Position numbers and translations under genes: made by a program. Below are positions 51,284-60,239 of a DNA stretch of 64,000 nt, in pieces. This DNA is from Enterobacteriaceae bacterium 4M9 (GTDB lineage: Bacteria > Pseudomonadota > Gammaproteobacteria > Enterobacterales > Enterobacteriaceae). The notes below the pieces were generated by a model. That model did not search any database, had not been told where the DNA came from, and was given only the letters and a program-made list of their open reading frames with translations. The stretch spans positions 1,674,001 to 1,738,000 of the forward strand of contig JAADJJ010000001.1 in assembly GCA_010092695.1 (NCBI GenBank), written 5' to 3'. Within the stretch, counting starts at the first letter, position 1, and every line of letters begins with the position of its first letter.

Positions 51284-53766
51284 AACTCAGTCGTCGTAGC
51301 TTCATGAAAGCTAACGCCGTCGCCGCGGCCGCTGCGGCAGCCGGTATCAGCGTTCCCGCCGCCGCGCGTGCGGTGGTAGGGCAGTCTGACGCCATCAAAT
51401 GGGACAAAGCGCCGTGCCGTTTCTGCGGCACCGGCTGCGGCGTGCTGGTCGGCACCCAGAATGGCCGCGTTGTGGCAAGCCAGGGCGACCCGGATGCGCC
51501 GGTCAACCGCGGTCTGAACTGCATTAAGGGCTATTTCCTGCCAAAAATTATGTACGGAAAAGACCGTCTGACGCAGCCGCTGCTGCGTATGCGCGACGGC
51601 GAGTACGACAAACAGGGCGAGTTCACGCCGGTAAGCTGGGAAAAAGCCTTTGATGTGATGGAAGAGAAGTTCAAGGCATCGCTTAAAGAGAAAGGCCCGG
51701 ACGGCATTGGCATGTTCGGCTCTGGCCAGTGGACCGTCTGGGAAGGCTACGCAGCGGCTAAGCTGTTCAAAGCGGGCTTTCGCTCTAACAACATCGACCC
51801 CAACGCACGTCACTGCATGGCATCGGCGGTAGTGGGCTTCATGCGTACCTTTGGTATGGATGAGCCGATGGGCTGCTACGACGATATCGAGCAGGCCGAC
51901 GCCTTTGTGCTGTGGGGATCCAACATGGCGGAGATGCACCCGATCCTGTGGTCGCGCATCACCGACCGCCGCCTGGCCAACAACGGCGTGGAAGTGGCCG
52001 TGCTGTCGACCTTCCGCCACCGCAGCTTTGAGCTCGCGGACAACGGCATGATCTTCACGCCGCAGTCCGATCTCGCCATCCTCAACTACATCGCTAACTA
52101 CATCATTCAGAACGATGCGGTTAACGAAGATTTCTTCTCTAAGCACGTTACTCTGCGCCGCGGTGCTACCGACATCGGTTATGGCCTGCGTCCTGAGCAT
52201 CCGCTGGAAAAAGCCGCGAAAAACCCGGGTTCCGACGCTTCTGAGCCGATGAGCTTTGAAGAGTATAAGGCGTTTGTCGCCGACTATACCCTCGACAAAG
52301 CGCACGAGATGAGCGGCGTGCCGAAAGATCAGCTGGAGCGTCTGGCGAAGCTGTACGCGGACCCGAGCAAGAAAGTCATTTCCTACTGGACGATGGGTTT
52401 CAACCAGCACGTGCGCGGCGTGTGGGCCAACAACTTGTGCTACAACATCCACCTGCTGACCGGCAAAATCTCACAGCCGGGCTGTGGTCCGTTCTCGCTG
52501 ACCGGCCAGCCGTCTGCGTGCGGTACGGCGCGTGAAGTGGGCACCTTTGCCCACCGTCTGCCTGCAGACATGGTGGTGACCAACGAGAAGCACCGCCAGA
52601 TTACCGAAAAAGAGTGGGATCTGCCGTCAGGGACCATTCCGTCAAAAGTGGGTCTGCACGCTATTGCGCAGGACCGTGCGCTCAAAGACGGCAAACTGAA
52701 CGTCTACTGGGTGATGTGTAATAACAACATGCAGGCCGGTCCGAACATTAACGAAGACCGTATGCCGGGCTGGCGCGATCCGCGCAACTTCGTGATTGTT
52801 TCCGATCCCTACCCGACGGTGAGTGCGCTGGCCGCCGACCTGATTCTGCCGACCGCAATGTGGGTAGAAAAAGAAGGTGCCTACGGCAACGCCGAGCGCC
52901 GTACCCAGTTCTGGCACCAGCAGGTTGCCGCACCGGGTGAGGCGAAATCTGACCTCTGGCAGCTGGTGAGCTTTGCGAAACGCTTTAAGACTGACGAAGT
53001 CTGGAGCGAAGAACTGCTGGCCCAGCGCCCGGAAATGCGCGGTAAAACGCTGTATGACGTGCTGTTTGCCACCGACCGTATTCGCAAGTACCCGCTTAGC
53101 GAACTGAAAGACGATCAGTTGAACGACGAAGCGCGCGAGCTGGGCTTCTATCTGCAAAAAGGTCTGTTTGAAGAATATGCGGCCTTTGGGCGCGGCCACG
53201 GCCATGACCTGGCGCCGTTTGACGACTATCACAAGGCGCGCGGTCTGCGCTGGCCGGTTGTTGATGGTAAAGAAACCCAGTGGCGCTACAGCGAAGGCCA
53301 CGATCCGTATGTCAAAGCCGGTGAAGGCTATAAGTTCTACGGCAAGCCAGACGGTAAAGCGGTTATCTTTGCGCTGCCGTTCGAACCCGCCGCCGAAGTG
53401 CCGGATAAAGAATACGATCTGTGGCTGTCTACTGGCCGTGTACTGGAGCACTGGCACACCGGCAGCATGACGCGCCGCGTGCCGGAACTGCACCGTGCAT
53501 TCCCGGAAGCCGTGCTGTTTATCCACCCGCTGGATGCCAAAGACCGCGGCCTGCGCCGTGGTGAAAAGGTGAAAGTGGTGTCACGTCGCGGCGAAGTTAT
53601 CACCACTGTGGAAACCCGCGGGCGTAATACGCCGCCGAAAGGTCTGGTCTACATGCCGTTCTTTGACGCCGGCCAGCTGGTGAACAACCTCACTATCGAC
53701 GCTACCGATCCGCTCTCTCGCGAGACGGATTTCAAGAAGTGCGCCGTTAAAGTGGTGAAGGTGTAA
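51280..53766 (+). CDS. napA: Periplasmic nitrate reductase, catalytic subunit
   Basis: An 828-residue molybdoenzyme, the same length as E. coli NapA, reducing nitrate to nitrite in the periplasm. A Tat signal, SRRSFMKANAVAAAAAAAG, ends near AARA. The 4Fe-4S cluster is held by CRFCGTGCGVLV and the Cys of LNCIKGYF. The molybdenum ligand Cys is in NARHCMASAVVGF (about 181). The molybdopterin-binding C-terminus holds TGRVLEHWHTGSMTRRVPEL. Start by ATGA coupling with napD. Confidence 0.98.
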   Translation: MKLSRRSFMKANAVAAAAAAAGISVPAAARAVVGQSDAIKWDKAPCRFCGTGCGVLVGTQNGRVVASQGDPDAPVNRGLNCIKGYFLPKIMYGKDRLTQPLLRMRDGEYDKQGEFTPVSWEKAFDVMEEKFKASLKEKGPDGIGMFGSGQWTVWEGYAAAKLFKAGFRSNNIDPNARHCMASAVVGFMRTFGMDEPMGCYDDIEQADAFVLWGSNMAEMHPILWSRITDRRLANNGVEVAVLSTFRHRSFELADNGMIFTPQSDLAILNYIANYIIQNDAVNEDFFSKHVTLRRGATDIGYGLRPEHPLEKAAKNPGSDASEPMSFEEYKAFVADYTLDKAHEMSGVPKDQLERLAKLYADPSKKVISYWTMGFNQHVRGVWANNLCYNIHLLTGKISQPGCGPFSLTGQPSACGTAREVGTFAHRLPADMVVTNEKHRQITEKEWDLPSGTIPSKVGLHAIAQDRALKDGKLNVYWVMCNNNMQAGPNINEDRMPGWRDPRNFVIVSDPYPTVSALAADLILPTAMWVEKEGAYGNAERRTQFWHQQVAAPGEAKSDLWQLVSFAKRFKTDEVWSEELLAQRPEMRGKTLYDVLFATDRIRKYPLSELKDDQLNDEARELGFYLQKGLFEEYAAFGRGHGHDLAPFDDYHKARGLRWPVVDGKETQWRYSEGHDPYVKAGEGYKFYGKPDGKAVIFALPFEPAAEVPDKEYDLWLSTGRVLEHWHTGSMTRRVPELHRAFPEAVLFIHPLDAKDRGLRRGEKVKVVSRRGEVITTVETRGRNTPPKGLVYMPFFDAGQLVNNLTIDATDPLSRETDFKKCAVKVVKV

Positions 53767-53769
53767 ATC

Positions 53770-54465
53770 ATGGCGCGCAAGGATGCACCAACCCCGGCGC
53801 GCCGTCGCTTCCTGCGCGATGCCGCGCGGGCGGCTGGCGGGCTGGGAATTGCCGTGGCGCTGCTGGGCCTTCAGCAGCAGCGCAGCCAGGCAAGCGGGGT
53901 GCGCCTGCGCCCGCCGGGTGCATTAGCGGAACCGGCTTTTTCTCGCGCCTGTGTGCGCTGCGGGCAGTGCGTTCAGGCCTGCCCGTATGACACGCTGAAG
54001 CTGGCGACGCTGGTAACGGGCGATGCGGCCGGTACGCCCTACTTCGTGGCACGTGAGATCCCGTGTGAAATGTGTGAGGACATTCCCTGCGCCGTTGCCT
54101 GCCCGAGCGGTGCGCTGGATAAAGAACTGCCCTCCATTGATGACGCGCGCATGGGGCTTGCGGTGCTGCTGGACCAGGAAAACTGCCTTAACTTCCAGGG
54201 GCTGCGTTGTGACGTGTGTTACCGCGTCTGCCCGTCCATTGATAAGGCCATCACGCTTGAGCTTGAGCGCAACACCCGCACCGGCAAGCATGCGCGCTTC
54301 CTGCCCACCGTGCACAGCAGCGACTGTACCGGCTGCGGCAAGTGTGAGCAGGCCTGTGTGCTGGATGTCGCGGCAATAAAAGTGCTGCCGCGTGACCTTG
54401 CGAAGGGCGAACTGGGGCATCACTACCGTTTCGGCTGGCTGGAGAGTAGCGATGGCAAATCTTAA
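53770..54465 (+). CDS. napG: Ferredoxin-type protein NapG
   Basis: A 231-residue periplasmic iron-sulfur protein with Tat signal RRRFLRDAARAAGGLGIAVALL and four clusters: CVRCGQCVQACPYDTL, CEMCEDIPCAVACPSGAL, CLNFQGLRCDVCYRVCPSI and CTGCGKCEQACVL. With NapH it carries electrons from the quinol pool. Starts four bases after the napA stop and overlaps napH by 14 bases. Confidence 0.95.
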   Translation: MARKDAPTPARRRFLRDAARAAGGLGIAVALLGLQQQRSQASGVRLRPPGALAEPAFSRACVRCGQCVQACPYDTLKLATLVTGDAAGTPYFVAREIPCEMCEDIPCAVACPSGALDKELPSIDDARMGLAVLLDQENCLNFQGLRCDVCYRVCPSIDKAITLELERNTRTGKHARFLPTVHSSDCTGCGKCEQACVLDVAAIKVLPRDLAKGELGHHYRFGWLESSDGKS

Positions 54466-55315
54466 GCAGGACGTCGGGCGTGACGCGTGGGCGAAGAAAG
54501 GCTGGTGGCGCAGTCACCGCTGGCTGGTGCTCAGGCGTATGACACAGTTGCTGGTGCTGGCGTTGTTTCTGAGTGGTCCGCTGTTCGGCGTGTGGATTTT
54601 GCGCGGTAACTACAGCAGCAGCCTGCTCCTGGATACCGTACCGCTAAGTGACCCGCTGATGATCCTGCAAAGCCTGGCGAGCGGGCACCTGCCCGGCGCG
54701 CTGGCACTGGTGGGGGCTGCGGTGGTGGTGGTGAGCTATGCGCTGCTCGGCAAGCGCACTTTCTGTGGCTGGGTTTGCCCGGTGAATCCGCTGACTGACC
54801 TCGCCGCCTGGTTGCGCCGCCGTTTTGGTATCACCCGTTCAGCGACGTTGCCACGCGGGTTGCGCTACATCCTGCTGGCGCTGGTGCTGGTGGGGAGTGC
54901 GATTTTTGGTGGTCTGGTGTGGGAGTGGCTGAACCCGGTGTCGCTGATGGGCCGCGGCCTTATCTTTGGCTTTGGTGCCGGACTCTGGCTGCTGGTTGCG
55001 CTGTTTGTCTTTGATTTGCTGGTAGTAGAGCACGGCTGGTGTGGGCATCTGTGCCCGCTGGGCGCGTTTTACGGCCTGACTGGCGCGAAAGGCGCGCTGG
55101 AAGTGAGCGCCGCGGGGCGCGATAACTGCACCCGCTGTATGGATTGTTTTCACGTTTGCCCGGAGCCGCACATTCTGCGTGCACCGGTGCTGGATAAAGA
55201 GAGCCCGGCGCAGGTAGCCGACCGTGACTGCATGGCCTGTGGTCGCTGTGTGGATGTTTGCGCTGAAGAGGTTCTCACAATAACGACACGATGGAGTTCG
55301 GGAGCAAAATCATGA
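54452..55315 (+). CDS. napH: Membrane ferredoxin-type quinol dehydrogenase NapH
   Basis: A 287-residue inner-membrane protein with four helices, cytoplasmic CGWVCPVNPLTD and CGHLCPLGAFYGL motifs, and two C-terminal 4Fe-4S clusters (CTRCMDCFHVCPEP, CMACGRCVDVCAEE). It transfers electrons from quinol to NapG and NapC. Start MANLKQDVGRDAW at 54452 follows GGAGAG; upstream starts lie within napG. Its stop overlaps the napB start by four bases (ATGA). Confidence 0.94.
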   Translation: MANLKQDVGRDAWAKKGWWRSHRWLVLRRMTQLLVLALFLSGPLFGVWILRGNYSSSLLLDTVPLSDPLMILQSLASGHLPGALALVGAAVVVVSYALLGKRTFCGWVCPVNPLTDLAAWLRRRFGITRSATLPRGLRYILLALVLVGSAIFGGLVWEWLNPVSLMGRGLIFGFGAGLWLLVALFVFDLLVVEHGWCGHLCPLGAFYGLTGAKGALEVSAAGRDNCTRCMDCFHVCPEPHILRAPVLDKESPAQVADRDCMACGRCVDVCAEEVLTITTRWSSGAKS

Positions 55316-55758
55316 AAAGCCCTGTCCGTAAAAACCCTTTTTTAAGCTGCATGGCGGCGTTGATGTTAATGATGAGTGGTGCTGCGCTGGCGGTGGACGC
55401 GGTGGATCTGAGCCAGTCACCGGAAGTGTCCGGCGTGCAGGAAAACATGCGTGTACCGAAAGAGCAGGATCGCATGGCGCTGAACTACGTAAACCAGCCG
55501 CCAATGATCCCGCACAGCATTGATGGCTACCAGGTCACGACCAATACCAACCGCTGCCTGGCGTGCCACGGCGTGGAGCACTATCGCAATACCGGCGCGC
55601 CGCGCATCAGCCCGACCCACTTCATGGACAGCGACGGCAAGGTGCTCTCCGGCGTAGCACCGCGTCGCTACTTCTGCCTGCAGTGCCACGTGCCCCAGGC
55701 TGATGCGGCACCGATAGTTGATAACACCTTCGAGCCATCTAAAGGCTTTGGTAAGTGA
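55312..55758 (+). CDS. napB: Diheme cytochrome c subunit NapB
   Basis: A 148-residue periplasmic cytochrome (E. coli 149). A signal peptide ends near ALAVDA, and two haem motifs CLACHGVEHY and CLQCHVPQ are visible, with axial histidines upstream such as in MIPHSIDGYQV. It passes electrons from NapC to NapA. Start 55312 was chosen from coupling with napH and homology over an earlier in-frame ATG. Confidence 0.95.
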   Translation: MKSPVRKNPFLSCMAALMLMMSGAALAVDAVDLSQSPEVSGVQENMRVPKEQDRMALNYVNQPPMIPHSIDGYQVTTNTNRCLACHGVEHYRNTGAPRISPTHFMDSDGKVLSGVAPRRYFCLQCHVPQADAAPIVDNTFEPSKGFGK

Positions 55759-55766
55759 GGCAAATG

Positions 55767-56363
55767 ATGGAAAACAAAAAGCCAGGCCTGATTCGCCGTC
55801 TCTGGCAGTGGTGGTGGCGCCCGAGCCGTCTGGCGCTTGGCACCTTGCTGCTGCTGGGTTTCGGTGCCGGGATTGTCTTCTGGGGCGGTTTTAACACCGG
55901 GATGGAAGCGGCCAACACCGAGCAGTTCTGCATCAGTTGCCACGAAATGCGCGCTACCGTGTACGAAGAGTACATGGAAACGGTGCACTACAATAACCGC
56001 AGCGGCGTGCGTGCGACCTGCCCGGATTGCCACGTGCCGCACGAATTTGTGCCGAAAATGGTGCGTAAGATTAAGGCCAGTAAAGAGTTGTACGGCAAAA
56101 TCTTTGGCATCATCGACACGCCGCAGAAGTTTGAAGAACACCGTCTGAGCATGGCGCAAAACGAGTGGCGCAGGATGAAAGAGAACAACTCTCAGGAGTG
56201 CCGCAACTGCCACAACTTTGATTACATGGACTTTACCGCACAGAAAACGGTGGCGGGCAAGATGCACGAACAGGCCATTAAAGACGGCCAGACCTGTATT
56301 GATTGCCACAAGGGCATTGCCCATAAACTGCCGGATATGCGTGAGGTTCAGCCAGGCTTCTGA
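55767..56363 (+). CDS. napC: Tetraheme cytochrome c quinol dehydrogenase NapC
   Basis: A 198-residue membrane-anchored cytochrome of the NapC/NirT family. One N-terminal membrane helix (RLALGTLLLLGFGAGIVFWGGF) is followed by four haem motifs: CISCHEM, CPDCHVP, CRNCHNF and CIDCHKG. It oxidises quinol and reduces NapB. GTG 55755, ATG 55764 and ATG 55767 are possible starts; 55767 has the best spacing to GAGG. The nap operon ends here; ccm genes do not follow as they do in E. coli. Confidence 0.94.
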   Translation: MENKKPGLIRRLWQWWWRPSRLALGTLLLLGFGAGIVFWGGFNTGMEAANTEQFCISCHEMRATVYEEYMETVHYNNRSGVRATCPDCHVPHEFVPKMVRKIKASKELYGKIFGIIDTPQKFEEHRLSMAQNEWRRMKENNSQECRNCHNFDYMDFTAQKTVAGKMHEQAIKDGQTCIDCHKGIAHKLPDMREVQPGF

Positions 56364-56467
56364 TATCCCTTTTGCCGCTCGCGTTCGTCGGGCGGCATTT
56401 TTACGCCTCGCGACAATCCTTTCCTGACGACGTACTATGGCACTCTGCTTGTTTTCAGGGAGCTGCT

Positions 56468-57040
56468 ATGTCACCACGTATTACGGTCATCAAAGACAAA
56501 ATCCTTTCCGATAACTACTTTGTCCTGCGCAACATTACCTATGATTTAACCCACCGTAGCGGCGAGGTGATGCGCCACCGCCGCGAAGTTTACGATCGCG
56601 GCAATGGCGCAACCATTCTGCTCTACAACACAGAAAAGAAAACCGTGGTGCTGACGCGCCAGTTTCGCGTCGCGACCTGGGTCAATGGCAACGCTGACGG
56701 CATGCTGATTGAATGCTGCGCCGGGCTACTTGATGAAGACGCGCCTGAGGTCTGTGCCCGCAAAGAAGCGGCTGAAGAGACCGGCTACCAGGTAGGCGAG
56801 GTAGAAAAGGTGTTTGAACTGTATATGTCTCCCGGTGGTGTTACCGAAGTGGTGCACTTTTTTATGGCGCAGTACAGCGATGCGCAGCATACCGGGCAGG
56901 GCGGTGGCGTAGAAGATGAAGATATCGACGTGCTGGAACTGCCTTTTGCTGATGCGCTGGAAAAGGTTAAGCGCGGTGAAATCTGCGATGGCAAAACGGT
57001 GATTCTGCTCCAGCAACTGCAGTTGCGCGGTGTGATGTAA
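56468..57040 (+). CDS. nudK: GDP-mannose pyrophosphatase NudK
   Basis: A 190-residue Nudix hydrolase (E. coli 191) cleaving GDP-mannose to GMP and mannose-1-phosphate. The Nudix box is GLLDEDAPEVCARKEAAEETGY (metal-binding Glu residues in KEAAEETG). Start at 56468 (MSPRITVIKDKILSDNYF) follows GGGAGCTGCT and matches the E. coli N-terminus; an in-frame start at 56372 is not supported. Confidence 0.94.
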   Translation: MSPRITVIKDKILSDNYFVLRNITYDLTHRSGEVMRHRREVYDRGNGATILLYNTEKKTVVLTRQFRVATWVNGNADGMLIECCAGLLDEDAPEVCARKEAAEETGYQVGEVEKVFELYMSPGGVTEVVHFFMAQYSDAQHTGQGGGVEDEDIDVLELPFADALEKVKRGEICDGKTVILLQQLQLRGVM

Positions 57041-57176
57041 ACCCCCGTCAGAAGTAAGTGCAGTACGGTATGAAGGTGACTGAGCAATCTGAAAAATCTG
57101 ATTGAGTGCAGCGACGGGGCAGCCGAAGATATGGACATAATTCGACCACTGAGATACCCGTCGGAAAGCCTTGCTC

Positions 57177-58238
57177 ATGCTGTATCCGTTAAAAACTCTG
57201 CTGCTGTGTTGCCTGTGCTTTTCTGCCGGCGTGCTGGCTGAACCTGTTCAGCGCAGCTTCTCTGACTGGCAGGTGACCTGCAACAACCAGAATTTCTGCC
57301 AGGCGCGCAATACCGGTCTGCACCAGGGACTGGTGATGTCGATTGGACGCAGCGCTGGCGTTGGTGTTGACGCCACACTGCGTATTGAACTGGGCGCACT
57401 CACACGCGCCTTTGTCGGTCAGCCGCCGATTGCACCGCGCCTGCAGCTTGACGGTGTACCGCTGGTGCTCAGTGGGCGCTGGCACAGCGGTGAGCACATG
57501 CTGTCTACCAACGACAGCAGCACTATTGGCGCATTCTTGCGTGAAATTCGTGATGGGGAAGCCATCACGCTCCATGATGGACCCGGCAACCTTTCACTTA
57601 TTGGACTAAAGGCCGCGCTGTTGTATATCGACGACAGGCAACAGCGTGTTGGCAATGAAAGCGCCTGGCTGGAAAAAGGGCTGGCGGCGGCGCGCAGTGT
57701 CCCTCTGGTCCCGGCGTTACAGACACTGCCTGTTCCAGAGCCGGTGACGCCGCTTAGTAAAGAGGAGCGCGAGACGCTGCTGGATTATGCCGCCTGGCGA
57801 ATGAACGCCAGCCATTGTTCTATTGACCCGGTGCGTCAGCAGGTCAGAGCCTGGGCGCTGAGTGAAACCAGTGCGCTGGTGCTGGTGAGCTGTGAGGCTG
57901 GCGCCTGGAATGTAGTCGATCTGGCCTGGCGCGTGCCCAGAAACGATCCCACGCGCGCAATACCGGTGCAGCTAACGTTGCCGTTTCAGCCCCGGGGGCA
58001 AAACCGGCGGCTTGAGCTAATGAACGGTCAGTTTGATGAGAAAACGGGCGAGCTACGCACGCTTGAAAAAAGCAGGGGCATCGGTGACTGTGGGGTGGCG
58101 ACACGCTGGCGTTTTGACGGCCAGCGTTTTCGCCTGGCACGCTACGCCGCCGAGCCTGCCTGTGATGGCTGGCACGGGCCAGATGCCTGGCCCGTGCTGT
58201 GGGTGACGCGTCAGGCGAGCGCGCACTTAACGCCCTGA
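57177..58238 (+). CDS. ypfG: DUF1176 family exported protein YpfG
   Basis: A 353-residue periplasmic protein like E. coli YpfG (347). A signal peptide (LLLCCLCFSAGVLAEPVQ) is followed by the conserved FSDWQVTCNNQNFCQARNTG. Four further cysteines suggest disulfides (SHCSIDPV, VSCEAGAW, GDCGVAT, PACDGW). Function unknown. ATG 57177 is preferred over TTG 57171. Its end overlaps the end of tktB by 12 bases tail to tail. Confidence 0.9.
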   Translation: MLYPLKTLLLCCLCFSAGVLAEPVQRSFSDWQVTCNNQNFCQARNTGLHQGLVMSIGRSAGVGVDATLRIELGALTRAFVGQPPIAPRLQLDGVPLVLSGRWHSGEHMLSTNDSSTIGAFLREIRDGEAITLHDGPGNLSLIGLKAALLYIDDRQQRVGNESAWLEKGLAAARSVPLVPALQTLPVPEPVTPLSKEERETLLDYAAWRMNASHCSIDPVRQQVRAWALSETSALVLVSCEAGAWNVVDLAWRVPRNDPTRAIPVQLTLPFQPRGQNRRLELMNGQFDEKTGELRTLEKSRGIGDCGVATRWRFDGQRFRLARYAAEPACDGWHGPDAWPVLWVTRQASAHLTP

Positions 58239-60221
58239 AACCTGGCGTGCTTTTTTCACCACGTTTTCAACGGTAAAGCCAAAGTAAGGGAACAGCTTTT
58301 CGGCAGGAGCCGACTCACCAAATCCCGTCATGCCGACCACGGCCCCTTTCAGTCCGACATATTTGTACCAGTAGTCAGCAATACCGGCCTCTACTGCCAC
58401 GCGGGCGCTCACGTCTGAAGGCAGCACGGCTTCTCGCCAGGCGTCGTCCTGGGCGTCGAACACGTCCGTTGACGGCAGTGATACCACCTGCACCTTTATC
58501 CCGTCCTGCGTGAGTTTATCCGCTGCCAGCACGGTGATTTCCATTTCAGAGCCGGTAGCAATCAAAATCACATCGGGTTTCCCTTCACACGCTTTGAGCA
58601 CGTAGCCGCCGCGCGCGATATCCTTAACCTGCTGTGGGGTTCTGTCCATCTGTGCCAGGTTCTGGCGTGAGAGAATCAGTGCCGTCGGGCCGTGATGGCG
58701 CTCTACGGCGGCTTTCCAGGCGACCGCCGCTTCTACCTGGTCGCACGGCCGCCAGGTGCTGAAGTTTGGCGTCAGGCGCAGGCTCGCAAGCTGTTCGACC
58801 GCCTGGTGTGTCGGGCCGTCCTCCCCAAGACCAATTGAGTCATGGGTATAAACCATGATTTGCCGCGCTTTCATCAGTGCTGCCATGCGCGCCGCATTGC
58901 GTGCGTATTCCACAAACATCAGGAAAGTCGCGGTGTAGGGCACAAAGCCGCCGTGATGGGCGATGCCATTGGCAATGGCCGTCATGCCAAACTCGCGTAC
59001 GCCGTAGTGGATATAATTTCCGGCGATATCTTCTTTCAGTGACGTTGACCCCGACCAGAGCGTCAGGTTACTGGGGGCGAGGTCGGCCGAGCCGCCAAGC
59101 AGTTCTGGCAATATGGGGCCGATTTTATTGAGCACATTCTGGGATGCCTTGCGGGTGGCGATTTTGGCCGGATTTTCCTGCAATGTTGTCACCAGTTGTG
59201 CGGTGGTGTCTTCCCAGTCTGGCGGCAGTTCGCCACGCAGTCGGCGCGTAAACTCAGCCGCCAGTTCCGGGTGTGCCTGCTGATACGCGGCAAATTTACC
59301 GTTCCAGTCGGATTCGAACTTCTCGCCTTTTGCGCGCGCATCCCAGCCCTGGTAAATGTCTTTCGGGATAACAAACGGCGGTTCATTCCAGCCAAGCTGT
59401 TTGCGCGCCAGCGCGACTTCTTCTGCACCCAGCGGCGAGCCGTGCGCTTCCTCTTTGCCTGCTTTGTTCGGTGAACCAAAACCAATCACGGTGCGGCAGA
59501 TAATCAGCGACGGTTTATCTTTCACACTTTGCGCCTCTTCAATGGCGCGCTTGATAGCCTTTGGATCGTGGCCATCAATTTCATGCACAACGTGCCAGTG
59601 ATAGGCTTCAAAGCGTTTCGCGGTGTCGTCGGTGAACCAGCCGTCGGTTTCGCCATCAATCGAAATACCGTTGTGGTCATAAAAACCAATCAATTTGCCA
59701 AGTCCGAGCGTGCCTGCAAGCGAGCAGGCTTCGTGCGAGATGCCCTCCATCAGGCAGCCGTCGCCCATAAACACCCAGGTATAGTGATCGACAATATCGT
59801 GGCCCGGTTGGTTGAACTGTGCGCCCAGCGTGCGTTCGGCAATCGCCAGACCCACCGCGTTAGCCAGCCCCTGACCAAGCGGCCCGGTGGTGGTTTCCAC
59901 ACCCGGCGTATAGCCGATTTCCGGGTGACCGGGCGTTTTCGAGTGCAACTGGCGGAAGTTTTTCAATTCCTCGAGCGAGAGATCATAGCCGGAAAGATGC
60001 AGCAGGCTGTAGAGCAGCATCGAGGCATGGCCGTTGGAGAGGACGAACCGATCACGGTCATACCAGGTTGGGTTAATCGGGTTGTGCTTAAGAAAGTCGT
60101 TCCACAGCACTTCAGCGATATCTGCCATTCCCATCGGTGCACCGGGGTGCCCGGAGTTAGCTTTCTGAACCGCGTCCATGCTCAGGGCGCGAATCGCATT
60201 GGCAAGAGCCTGACGAGTCAT
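58227..60221 (-). CDS. tktB: Transketolase 2
   Basis: A 664-residue transketolase (E. coli TktB 667) of the pentose phosphate pathway. Thiamine diphosphate binding is shown by GDGCLMEGISHEACSLAGTLGLG...FYDHN, and the transketolase motif by GEDGPTHQAVEQLASLR. It lies 18 bases after talA; the talA-tktB pair is RpoS-controlled in E. coli, which suggests the TktB rather than the TktA assignment. Confidence 0.95.
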   Translation of the reverse strand: MTRQALANAIRALSMDAVQKANSGHPGAPMGMADIAEVLWNDFLKHNPINPTWYDRDRFVLSNGHASMLLYSLLHLSGYDLSLEELKNFRQLHSKTPGHPEIGYTPGVETTTGPLGQGLANAVGLAIAERTLGAQFNQPGHDIVDHYTWVFMGDGCLMEGISHEACSLAGTLGLGKLIGFYDHNGISIDGETDGWFTDDTAKRFEAYHWHVVHEIDGHDPKAIKRAIEEAQSVKDKPSLIICRTVIGFGSPNKAGKEEAHGSPLGAEEVALARKQLGWNEPPFVIPKDIYQGWDARAKGEKFESDWNGKFAAYQQAHPELAAEFTRRLRGELPPDWEDTTAQLVTTLQENPAKIATRKASQNVLNKIGPILPELLGGSADLAPSNLTLWSGSTSLKEDIAGNYIHYGVREFGMTAIANGIAHHGGFVPYTATFLMFVEYARNAARMAALMKARQIMVYTHDSIGLGEDGPTHQAVEQLASLRLTPNFSTWRPCDQVEAAVAWKAAVERHHGPTALILSRQNLAQMDRTPQQVKDIARGGYVLKACEGKPDVILIATGSEMEITVLAADKLTQDGIKVQVVSLPSTDVFDAQDDAWREAVLPSDVSARVAVEAGIADYWYKYVGLKGAVVGMTGFGESAPAEKLFPYFGFTVENVVKKARQVSGR

Positions 60222-60239
60222 AGTGTGCTCCGTGTCGGG

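Noticed and set aside
51244..52452. Long open frame antisense to napA
   Set aside because: Lies wholly opposite napA, whose protein is unmistakable; it is a by-product of GC-rich codon use and has no family resemblance.
52642..53526. 294-codon open frame antisense to napA
   Set aside because: Same reason; the sense strand is fully explained by NapA.
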